Under the pieces are notes generated by a model. That model was not told the origin of the DNA. It saw nothing but the letters and a program-made list of their open reading frames with translations, and did no database searches. Below, in pieces: positions 1 to 4,960 of a stretch of 9,304 nucleotides of DNA. How positions within the stretch are numbered: position 1 is the first letter of the stretch; every line of letters begins with the position of its first letter. This stretch comes from Clostridia bacterium (GTDB lineage Bacteria; Bacillota; Clostridia; Christensenellales; HGM11417), in the NCBI GenBank assembly GCA_028700355.1, contig JAQVSX010000012.1, forward strand, positions 1-9,304, written 5' to 3'. The translations under genes were made by a program, and so were the position numbers.

Positions 1-60
1 TTTTTCCTTAAAAAAATTAAGATATAAGTTCCTTAAATCTTTTGAAGACAATTTTTTCAT
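1..60 (-). CDS. alaS: Alanyl-tRNA synthetase, N-terminal fragment (runs off left edge)
   Basis: Reading the minus strand from the ATG at 60-58 gives 20 codons, MKKLSSKDLRNLYLNFFKEK, before the window ends. This matches the very conserved start of bacterial AlaRS, where a short Lys/Leu-rich leader is followed by an (I/L)R..(F/Y)L.FF..K helix that opens the class II catalytic core. The enzyme charges tRNA-Ala with alanine in the cytoplasm. A GGAG at 65-68 lies four bases before the ATG, supporting the start, and an extended -10 lies at 93-101. The implied 5' leader is only about 26 nt, too short for a T-box riboswitch. Only the start of the protein is visible, so the call rests on 20 residues plus the RBS and promoter. 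A chance ORF is unlikely given the match to the family signature. Confidence 0.85.
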   Translation of the reverse strand, partial: MKKLSSKDLRNLYLNFFKEK

Positions 61-92
61 TTTTCTCCGTTACAGTATTGTTTTTAAAGAAT

Positions 93-101
93 ATTATAAC
101 A
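93..101 (-). promoter_or_regulatory. alaS promoter, extended -10
   Basis: The minus strand reads TGT-TATAAT at 101-93, a perfect -10 hexamer with the TGn extension. No good -35 is found at 16-18 bases spacing, as expected for an extended -10 promoter. Transcription would begin near position 86, giving a leader of about 26 nt before alaS. Confidence 0.6.
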
Positions 102-129
102 TATACGCAAAAAAACACATAAACATTTA

Positions 130-157
130 TTGCATAATTATCAAAAAATGTTATAAT
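130..157 (+). promoter_or_regulatory. Promoter of the PH-like membrane protein gene, extended -10
   Basis: The plus strand has TGT-TATAAT at 149-157, a perfect -10 with TGn extension, and a partial -35 (TTGCAT, 130-135) at 16 bases spacing. The start would be near 164, about 40 nt before the ATG at 206. The 10-mer ATGTTATAAT (148-157) is the exact reverse complement of the alaS -10 region at 93-102, so the two promoters point outward from a short shared region. Confidence 0.6.
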
Positions 158-205
158 GTAAGCATTAAACAATTTTAATATAACTGTATTCAGGGAGATA
201 TTTTT

Positions 206-877
206 ATGAAACTTATTGTTCCGGACATTATTGTACCGTCTTCAAAAGAAAAAACATTAAGACAGTATAGGTTTGCAAAAGTTTCGGCTGCTCTAAGCAA
301 TATGAATTGTGATTTGACGCTGGCGGTTACTAATAAAAGGCTGATTTACCACGCAGAAACAAGCAGCTCTAAAAAATCTGAGCTTATTCATAACGAAATT
401 TTTATAGACAATGTAGGCGGGTTTTCTCTTTTCAGGGGTAAGAAAAAGGATAGTAAAGGTCTTATGGCAAAAATACTTGTGCTGTTTTTTATTTTCGGCG
501 CACTTGGTGGAGCCGCCTTCTGGCAGGCAAAGCCAATATATGATTTTGCGGTTACTTTGATAGCGGGGCTAAAATTTGATACGATGTTTAAAGTTATTAT
601 CACTGCAGTGCCGATGCTAATATTTTTAATTATAGCGCTGATTATAAACGCAAAGGCACACAAGTACCTTATAAATATGATAATATATTCAAAAGGACTT
701 AAAGTACATAATTTATTTTCGGATAATGAAAACCTTATAGATACCGATAATTATATCGTTATACCTTATTTAAAGGAAACTCAGGCTATGGTTGCAGAGC
801 TTGCTTCTCTTATTCTCGATGTTCAGCAGTACGGGCATGAAGAGGTGCTTAAACATATAGATATTGAAGAGAGTTAA
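206..877 (+). CDS. Small membrane protein with a PH-like domain split by a transmembrane hairpin (function unknown)
   Basis: I cannot name this 223-residue protein. It has no signal peptide. Residues about 35-85 contain TLAVTNKRLIYHAE followed by a beta-rich stretch ending DNVGGFSLFRGKK; the T-N-(K/R)-R-(L/I)-I-Y pattern is typical of bacterial PH-like (bPH) domains. Two hydrophobic segments follow, about 87-105 and 128-148, separated by a short loop. A second soluble part (about 150-223) has strand-like MIIYSKGLKVHNLF and a helix with ETQAMVAELASLILDVQQYG, like the C-terminal helix that closes a PH fold. I infer a membrane-anchored PH-like module with both soluble parts on the same, probably cytoplasmic, side. 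AGGGAG at 192-197, eight bases before the ATG, supports the start. The gene is apparently monocistronic, divergent from alaS and convergent with rho. The topology is inferred by eye, and remote homology to bPH is tentative. Confidence 0.75.
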   Translation: MKLIVPDIIVPSSKEKTLRQYRFAKVSAALSNMNCDLTLAVTNKRLIYHAETSSSKKSELIHNEIFIDNVGGFSLFRGKKKDSKGLMAKILVLFFIFGALGGAAFWQAKPIYDFAVTLIAGLKFDTMFKVIITAVPMLIFLIIALIINAKAHKYLINMIIYSKGLKVHNLFSDNENLIDTDNYIVIPYLKETQAMVAELASLILDVQQYGHEEVLKHIDIEES

Positions 878-901
878 GCAGAGCTTACCCGTACATACTT
901 T

Positions 902-2395
902 TTAATTAAATATTTTTCTTGCGGACTTTTCATATATCGCAAGCATTTCCGCAAGCATATCGATAAATTTCTGGTTGGTTTTTGATTTCAACATAAGATT
1001 TATAAGCTGTTCGGTAGCTTCCTGACTGTCGCCCTTAGAAAGCAGTTTTCTTATTGCATATGTCGCTTCAAGCTCTTTGGCAGTAAGTAACAGCTCTTCC
1101 TTTCTGGTTCCTGAACGGTAAAGGTCTATTGCGGGGAATATTCTCTTTTCTGAAAGGTTTCTGTTTAAATGGACTTCCATATTTCCCGTTCCCTTAAATT
1201 CCTCGTATATAACATCGTCCATTCTGCTGCCCGTATCTATAAGCGCAGTCGCAATTATGGTAAGGCTTCCGCCGTCTTCTATATTCCTTGCGGAGCCGAA
1301 AAACTTCTTTGGGGCGTATAGCGCACCCGGATCTATACCGCCGCTTAGCGTCCTGCCCGTAGGCGGAACGGTAAGGTTATATGCCCTTGCAAGCCTTGTA
1401 AGGCTGTCAAGCACGATAACAACATCCTTTCCGTTTTCTACAAGCCTCTTTGCCCTTGCAAGCACAAGCTCGGCTATTCTGGTATGATGTTCGGGCAGCT
1501 CGTCAAAGGTTGAAAATATTACCTCGCCTTTTATAGAACGCTGCATATCGGTTACTTCTTCGGGGCGTTCGTCTATTAACAATACTATAAGGTGAACTTC
1601 GGGATAATTTATAGAAATAGAATATGCTATTTTTTTAAGCAGGGTTGTCTTGCCCGCTTTGGGCGGAGATACAATCATTGCCCTTTGTCCCTTGCCTATG
1701 GGCGATAAAAGGTCTATTGACCTTATTGCAACATCGCTTGCGGTTTTTGTTTCAAGTACAAGCCTTTCTTTGGGATATATGGGGACAAGCTCTTCAAACT
1801 GCCGTCTGCCGTTAAAGCTTTCTACAGGTATGCCGTTTACCGATAATATTTTGATAATGGCATCATAGCGGTTATTGGTTACATTTTTTACCTTACCCCT
1901 TACCAAATCGCCGCGCTTTAAAGAAAACCTTTTAATCTGAGGATTAGATATATAGACATCGTTTTCTCCCGGCTCGTAATTGTCTGCCCTTAAAAAACCA
2001 TATCCGTCATTATGGATTTCCAATACGCCTTCTCTCTCAGCTAAACCGTCTTCTTTTTCTGAAATATTTTCCTGCTCGTTTTCTTCATCAAATTTGGGTA
2101 TGTTGTCTTTAACTTTAGGTGCCATAGGTGTTTGATATTCCACTTTATCTTCTCCTTTTAATGCTTCTAAAATACCTTCCAAACCCTTAATTTGCTTAGG
2201 GGGCCTTCCTCTTTTGCTTTTTGTAGCCGGTTCAAGGTCGCCGTTTATGATGCCCAAAGTCTGCTTAATTAATTCGCCCTTTTTCAGTATTGTGGGAGAG
2301 GGAATTCCAAGCTCCCGCGCAAGCTCTCTAAGCTCAAGCAAATTCATATTGTTCAGCACATCACTGCTGATGTTAAAACCCTTATTCTTACTCAT
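902..2395 (-). CDS. rho: Transcription termination factor Rho
   Basis: Rho is the hexameric ATP-dependent RNA translocase that ends transcription of untranslated RNA. In this 497-residue protein the Rho_N SAP-like domain is at about 18-48 (NLLELRELARELGIPSP). The cold-shock RNA-binding domain is at about 123-185 (GYGFLRADNYEPGENDVYIS). The RecA-like ATPase has Walker A SPPKAGKT at 243-250, Walker B VVIVLD at 325-330, the Q-loop region LTRLARAYN at 332-340, and the R-loop region KKFFGSARNIEDGGS at 363-377. All key ATPase residues seem intact. It is about 70 residues longer than the E. coli or B. subtilis enzymes. The excess is a charged, probably disordered insert at about 55-122 with an AT-hook-like KRGRPPK at 61-67. 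AAGGAGG at 2405-2411 lies nine bases before the ATG. The gene is probably monocistronic, behind a long structured leader. Confidence 0.98.
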   Translation of the reverse strand: MSKNKGFNISSDVLNNMNLLELRELARELGIPSPTILKKGELIKQTLGIINGDLEPATKSKRGRPPKQIKGLEGILEALKGEDKVEYQTPMAPKVKDNIPKFDEENEQENISEKEDGLAEREGVLEIHNDGYGFLRADNYEPGENDVYISNPQIKRFSLKRGDLVRGKVKNVTNNRYDAIIKILSVNGIPVESFNGRRQFEELVPIYPKERLVLETKTASDVAIRSIDLLSPIGKGQRAMIVSPPKAGKTTLLKKIAYSISINYPEVHLIVLLIDERPEEVTDMQRSIKGEVIFSTFDELPEHHTRIAELVLARAKRLVENGKDVVIVLDSLTRLARAYNLTVPPTGRTLSGGIDPGALYAPKKFFGSARNIEDGGSLTIIATALIDTGSRMDDVIYEEFKGTGNMEVHLNRNLSEKRIFPAIDLYRSGTRKEELLLTAKELEATYAIRKLLSKGDSQEATEQLINLMLKSKTNQKFIDMLAEMLAIYEKSARKIFN

Positions 2396-2404
2396 TATTA
2401 TATT

Positions 2405-2411
2405 CCTCCTT
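2405..2411 (-). promoter_or_regulatory. rho ribosome binding site
   Basis: The minus strand reads AAGGAGG nine bases before the ATG at 2395. This near-perfect Shine-Dalgarno fixes the rho start. It lies directly next to the 3' arm (2412-2423) of the two competing hairpins in the leader, so its exposure could depend on that folding. Confidence 0.85.
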
Positions 2412-2460
2412 ACAGGGCATAATTACCATTTAACGCCCTCGCAAACTCATTATGCGCTGT
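2412..2460 (-). promoter_or_regulatory. Two mutually exclusive hairpins next to the rho RBS
   Basis: On the minus strand, ACAGCGCATAAT (2460-2449) can pair with ATTATGCCCTGT (2423-2412) in 11 of 12 positions. Alternatively AGGGC (2439-2435), inside that loop, can pair with GCCCT (2418-2414) inside the 3' arm. Both use the same 3' segment, which touches the Shine-Dalgarno. This is the geometry of a translational switch, but no ligand or regulator is evident and no folding energy was computed. Confidence 0.35.
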
Positions 2461-2520
2461 AATATTCTTTTGTTAAAAAAAATATAATGAATAATAATAA
2501 ATAACAAAAAATATTTTTTT

Positions 2521-2590
2521 AATCATATGGGAATCTATAAATAGCCCCTAAATATAATTTAGAGCTTCCCCATATAACTTTTATATGATT
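2521..2590. repeat. Long imperfect inverted repeat in the rho leader
   Basis: The outer arms AATCATAT (2521-2528) and ATATGATT (2583-2590) are perfect. Alternatively ATATGGG (2525-2531) pairs with CCCATAT (2569-2575). The core has AGC/GCT (2543-2545 with 2564-2566) around a perfect CTAAAT-ATA-ATTTAG hairpin at 2548-2562. Together they give a nested cruciform or RNA stem of about 70 bases. No target-site duplication or transposase is nearby, so a leader RNA structure is more likely than a mobile element. Confidence 0.5.
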
Positions 2591-2621
2591 AGCGATATAC
2601 TGTTTTGTATAATATTTAGCC

Positions 2622-2640
2622 GATTGCTTTGCAGCGCCGA
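2622..2640. repeat. Possible degenerate copy of the hairpin element at 4961-5021
   Basis: GATTGCT (2622-2628) and GCGCCGA (2634-2640), followed by CAGC at 2651-2654, occur in the same order and strand as GATTGCT (4961-4967), GCGCCGA (4970-4976) and CAGC (4981-4984). The spacers differ: five versus two bases, then ten versus four. The palindromic part of the other copy is absent. This may be a decayed repeat or coincidence. Confidence 0.3.
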
Positions 2641-2677
2641 ACTTTTATAACAGCTTATAAGGCAATAAAATAATATT

Positions 2678-2724
2678 AAAATAAAAAGCAACCTCTTTAT
2701 AAAGAGAGTTTAAGCTATTTTTTT
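2678..2724. terminator. Terminator-like hairpin within the rho leader, usable from either strand
   Basis: CTCTTT (2693-2698) pairs with AAAGAG (2701-2706), extended by AAC/GTT (2690-2692 with 2708-2710, one bulged A) and AGC/GCT (2687-2689 with 2714-2716, three bulged bases). On the plus strand seven T follow at 2718-2724. On the minus strand GCTTTTTATTTT follows at 2689-2678. On the rho strand it lies between the proposed promoter and the gene, so it could be an attenuator. On the plus strand it could stop antisense RNA running out of rho. Confidence 0.45.
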
Positions 2725-2837
2725 ATAATTTTCCAAGGAAAATGATTATCTGATTTAACGTTTGAATAATACTAATTTTCTGTACTAAGAATAGTATGCC
2801 TTAAATTACCTTTTTTATTATTGCCGTTTGTGTTATT

Positions 2838-2865
2838 ATTATATCATATAAAATATTTTTGTAAA
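2838..2865 (-). promoter_or_regulatory. Probable rho promoter (extended -10)
   Basis: The minus strand has TTTACA (2865-2860, five of six matches to the -35), a 16-base spacer, and TGA-TATAAT with a perfect -10 at 2843-2838 and TGn extension. Transcription would start near 2831, about 435 nt upstream of the rho ATG. A weaker candidate nearer the gene (TTGTTA at 2507-2502) lacks a good -10. Confidence 0.6.
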
Positions 2866-2977
2866 ATTAAATTTTAATAAATAATATAATTATTTTGCGT
2901 TTTTTTCTTTTTTTTATTAAAATTTTGTTGAAATGCGTTATTTAAGCCAAAAAAATAGAAAAATAATTAAATTTGCA

Positions 2978-3006
2978 TTGACAAAAAATGTTTATGTATT
3001 TATAAT
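2978..3006 (+). promoter_or_regulatory. HU gene promoter, exact sigma-A consensus
   Basis: TTGACA (2978-2983), exactly 17 bases, then TATAAT (3001-3006): a perfect match to the housekeeping consensus. A-rich tracts at about 2949-2970 could act as an UP element. Transcription would start near 3013, about 28 nt before the ATG at 3041. A very strong constitutive promoter fits the abundance of HU. Confidence 0.9.
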
Positions 3007-3027
3007 TATCTTATTAAGTCATATTTC

Positions 3028-3033
3028 AAGGAG
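3028..3033 (+). promoter_or_regulatory. HU ribosome binding site (decides the start)
   Basis: AAGGAG sits seven bases before the ATG at 3041 and downstream of the predicted transcription start. It rules out the in-frame ATG at 2933, which lies upstream of the promoter. Confidence 0.9.
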
Positions 3034-3040
3034 AAAAAAG

Positions 3041-3313
3041 ATGAATAAGAAACAATTAATAACAGCTGTTGCGGAAAAATCAGGTCTTTCTTTAAAAGAC
3101 GCAGGAAAAGCTCTTGACGCTTTGGTTGACTCTGTTAGCGAAGCTTTAAAAGGCGGTGAAAGCGTTCAGCTCGTAGGCTTCGGAACATGGCAGGTTAAGG
3201 ATAAAGCCGCAAGGGATGGCGTTAACCCCGCAACCGGCAAAAAGATTAAAATTGCCGCAAAAAAGGTTGTTAAGTTTAAAGCAGGCTCTGCGCTTGAAGA
3301 TTTGATACAATAA
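3041..3313 (+). CDS. hup: HU-family DNA-binding protein
   Basis: This is a 90-residue histone-like protein, the usual HU length, that binds and bends DNA as a dimer in the nucleoid. The helical dimerisation part (residues 1-40, MNKKQLITAVAEKSGLSLKD onward) is followed by the HU signature GFGTWQVKDKAARDGVNPATG at about 46-66. The intercalating arm proline is present (P63 in the NPATG turn), then basic strands and the closing helix to residue 90. The open frame extends upstream to an ATG at 2933, but that part overlaps the perfect promoter and shows no HU similarity, so the start is 3041. The gene is monocistronic with its own strong promoter and terminator. It converges on spoIVA; these two genes are also neighbours (hbs and spoIVA) in Bacillus subtilis. 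Symbol usage varies (hup, hbs). Confidence 0.96.
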   Translation: MNKKQLITAVAEKSGLSLKDAGKALDALVDSVSEALKGGESVQLVGFGTWQVKDKAARDGVNPATGKKIKIAAKKVVKFKAGSALEDLIQ

Positions 3314-3327
3314 TTGCTTAAAATTTT

Positions 3328-3360
3328 AAAATACCCCCTTAGTACAAGGGGGTATTTTTT
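3328..3360 (+). terminator. HU terminator, shared with the 3' end of spoIVA
   Basis: AAAATACCCCCTT (3328-3340) and AAGGGGGTATTTT (3346-3358) form a perfect 13-bp stem with a 5-base loop (AGTAC), ending in a T run through 3360. It begins 15 bases after the HU stop. Because the A-rich 5' arm becomes a T-rich tail on the other strand and spoIVA ends at 3371, it can also stop spoIVA transcription. Confidence 0.93.
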
Positions 3361-3370
3361 ATGCCCATAA

Positions 3371-4849
3371 TTACAGCAATATACAGATAATACCGCCTTT
3401 ACCTTCGTTTACTATTCTGCCTATTGTCCTGCGCATTTTTGCCTGCGCATCGGAAGGCATTGCGTGGAGTTTGTTATTAAGCCCTTCTTTTACAAGATTG
3501 TGCAGCGATTTTCCGAACATATTTGTTTCCCATATACCCTTCGGGTCGTTTTCAAATTCTGAAAGCAGATATTTAACCAATTCTTCGCTTTGCTGCTCTG
3601 TGCCTACTATGGGGCTTACCTCTGTGTTTATGTCTACCTTCATAATATGCAGGCTGGGCGCAGACGCTTTAAGCCTTACGCCGAATTTGCCTCCGCTCTT
3701 TACTATTTCGGGCACTTCGAGCATCATTTCTTCAAGCCCCGGCGTTACTACCCCGTAACCCTTTTCTTCTACCTCTTTAAGCGCTGTTTTTATTCTGTCA
3801 TATTCCTTCTTGCTTGAAGATAGGTTTGTAACATAAGCCATAATTTTGAAGTCGCTTTTAATGTCTTCATCGGCAATTTCGGAAAGCACGCTGTAAAATA
3901 ATTCGGGTTTGGCGCTAATTTTAAACCTAATTTTGCCTTCTCCGAGCTTAACCTGCAATTCCTGAGGAGGATTGAGTTTTGCAGACTCGCCGAAAAGTTT
4001 GTTTACCGCTTCGTAATCCTTCATTTTTATCATATTTTGGCAAACTTCGCTTACCTGCGATACTATTTCCCTTATGGTATTGTTGCTTTGCGGCAGGGCG
4101 CTGAGCCAATCGGATAAATCTATATCTATGCGGCGCAAGGGAAATTCCAGCAGTATGCCCTCGAATATATCGGCTATCTCTTCTGCCGATATTTTTAAAA
4201 CATCTATCGCAAGCACGGGCACCTGATATTTTTCCTGTAAGGATTTTTGCAGCTTCTGCGTTTCGGAATCTTTGGGTGTTTTTGAATTTAATATAACGAC
4301 AAAGGGTTTGTTTAGCGCCTTTAATTCCCTTATTACCCTTTCTTCGGCGTTTATGTAGCTGCCCCGAGGCAAATCCGTAATGCTGCCGTCGGTTGTTACT
4401 ATTATGCCTATTGTCGAATGCTCGTTTATAACCTTTTGCGTGCCTGTTTCCGCAGCCTTTTCAAAGGGCATATCGCTGTCGCTCCAAGGCGTTTTTACAT
4501 AACGCTCTTTGTTGCCCTCTTTTACCCCTATCGCACCGTCTACCACATACCCCACGCAGTCTATAAGCCTTACGTTTACTTCTACATTTTCTTTAAGGCT
4601 TACCTTAACGCTTTCGCCCGGTACAAATTTAGGCTGAGTCGTCATAATCGTTTTTCCGTCGCCCGATTGCGGAAGCTCGTCGACAACCCTTTCTCTTTTA
4701 TATTTATCCATAATGTTGGGCAAAACAAAATTTTCCATAAATTTTGTTATGAATGTGGATTTTCCCGAACGCACAGGCCCTACCACACCTACATAAATAT
4801 CGCCTTCCGTCCTTAACGCTATGTCGTTGTAAATATCATATTTATCCAT
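3371..4849 (-). CDS. spoIVA: Stage IV sporulation protein A (spore coat morphogenetic ATPase)
   Basis: SpoIVA is made in the mother cell, is recruited to the forespore surface by SpoVM, and polymerises with ATP hydrolysis to form the base of the spore coat. The protein is 492 residues, the same length as in B. subtilis, and closely collinear with it. Walker A is GPVRSGKST at 24-32 with K30. The VRLIDCVGY stretch carries D97 and C98, and the sensor-like threonine pair follows GKTIM at 70-71. The C-terminal region ends in NEGKGGIICILL, like the SpoVM-binding tail. The frame runs eight codons further to a TTG at 4873, but that has no RBS, whereas AAGGGAGG precedes the ATG at 4849 by five bases and restores the family N-terminus (MDKYDIYNDI). 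It is transcribed alone from a candidate sigma-E promoter and converges on HU. Confidence 0.97.
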   Translation of the reverse strand: MDKYDIYNDIALRTEGDIYVGVVGPVRSGKSTFITKFMENFVLPNIMDKYKRERVVDELPQSGDGKTIMTTQPKFVPGESVKVSLKENVEVNVRLIDCVGYVVDGAIGVKEGNKERYVKTPWSDSDMPFEKAAETGTQKVINEHSTIGIIVTTDGSITDLPRGSYINAEERVIRELKALNKPFVVILNSKTPKDSETQKLQKSLQEKYQVPVLAIDVLKISAEEIADIFEGILLEFPLRRIDIDLSDWLSALPQSNNTIREIVSQVSEVCQNMIKMKDYEAVNKLFGESAKLNPPQELQVKLGEGKIRFKISAKPELFYSVLSEIADEDIKSDFKIMAYVTNLSSSKKEYDRIKTALKEVEEKGYGVVTPGLEEMMLEVPEIVKSGGKFGVRLKASAPSLHIMKVDINTEVSPIVGTEQQSEELVKYLLSEFENDPKGIWETNMFGKSLHNLVKEGLNNKLHAMPSDAQAKMRRTIGRIVNEGKGGIICILL

Positions 4850-4853
4850 ATAA

Positions 4854-4862
4854 TCCTCCCTT
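4854..4862 (-). promoter_or_regulatory. spoIVA ribosome binding site (decides the start)
   Basis: The minus strand reads AAGGGAGGA just before the ATG at 4849, with five bases between GGAGG and the codon. It lies inside the longer frame that would start at TTG 4873, so translation should begin at 4849. Confidence 0.85.
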
Positions 4863-4910
4863 GGTTGCGCCAAATAACTGTAATATAAGCATAATTAAAG
4901 TGTTTATTAG

Positions 4911-4939
4911 ATTATATGAATGGCTTTTATTAAAAATGC
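4911..4939 (-). promoter_or_regulatory. Candidate sigma-E (mother cell) promoter of spoIVA
   Basis: The minus strand has GCATTTT (4939-4933), a 14-base spacer and CATATAAT (4918-4911). Against the B. subtilis sigma-E consensus (KMATATT, 13-15 bases, CATACAHT) each half has one mismatch. Initiation near 4904 would give a leader of about 55 nt. spoIVA is a known sigma-E gene in B. subtilis, which agrees, and no good sigma-A promoter is visible here. Confidence 0.5.
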
Positions 4940-4960
4940 AATAAAGAATAAAAAAACCGT

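Larger units (their letters stand above)
2396..2831 (-). promoter_or_regulatory. Long structured 5' leader of rho (gene-free stretch)
   Basis: No credible gene is seen on either strand between rho and HU. If the promoter at 2838-2865 is used, rho mRNA carries a leader of about 435 nt. By eye it can fold several hairpins. One at 2769-2797 has stem ATACTA/TAGTAT and inner stem TTCT/AGAA. A second at 2728-2743 has arms ATTTTCC/GGAAAAT. A third at 2687-2716 looks like a terminator, a long inverted repeat lies at 2521-2590, and competing pairings lie just before the RBS at 2412-2460. Rho is autoregulated through its leader in E. coli; here the leader is AT-rich and not obviously C-rich, so an intrinsic or structural mechanism is as likely as a rut site. 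It matches no riboswitch class that I recognise. Confidence 0.55.

Noticed and set aside
61..92. T-box riboswitch before alaS
   Set aside because: The leader is about 26 nt, far too short, and no T-box sequence is present.
388..663. 91-codon minus-strand frame opposite the membrane protein gene
   Set aside because: Its hydrophobic stretches mirror the codons of the membrane segments on the other strand, and it has no RBS.
873..889. Stem GTTAAGC/GCTTACC as a terminator between the convergent genes
   Set aside because: The stem is short and mismatched, includes a stop codon, and its T run is too far away.
2140..2240. Prion-like domain in the Rho insert, as described for Clostridium botulinum Rho
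   Set aside because: The insert is charged (Lys/Glu) and not clearly enriched in Gln/Asn tracts.
2430..2450. Six-codon upstream ORF (MSLRGR) in the rho leader
   Set aside because: It has no RBS, and so short a frame is expected by chance.
2879..2895. AAATAAT-ATA-ATTATTT inverted repeat
   Set aside because: Pure A/T composition makes such repeats common by chance, and it has no role relative to the two promoters.
2933..3040. N-terminal extension of HU from the ATG at 2933
   Set aside because: It overlaps the perfect promoter, lacks an RBS, and adds a non-HU hydrophobic sequence. The start at 3041 has AAGGAG at seven bases.
4418..4816. 132-codon plus-strand frame antisense to spoIVA
   Set aside because: It lies wholly within the well-supported spoIVA gene, resembles no protein I know and has no RBS. 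Similar antisense frames inside rho, relA and recJ were discarded for the same reason.
4850..4873. Longer spoIVA start at a TTG (4873)
   Set aside because: No Shine-Dalgarno precedes it, and the extra eight codons include the real RBS and are absent from the family.
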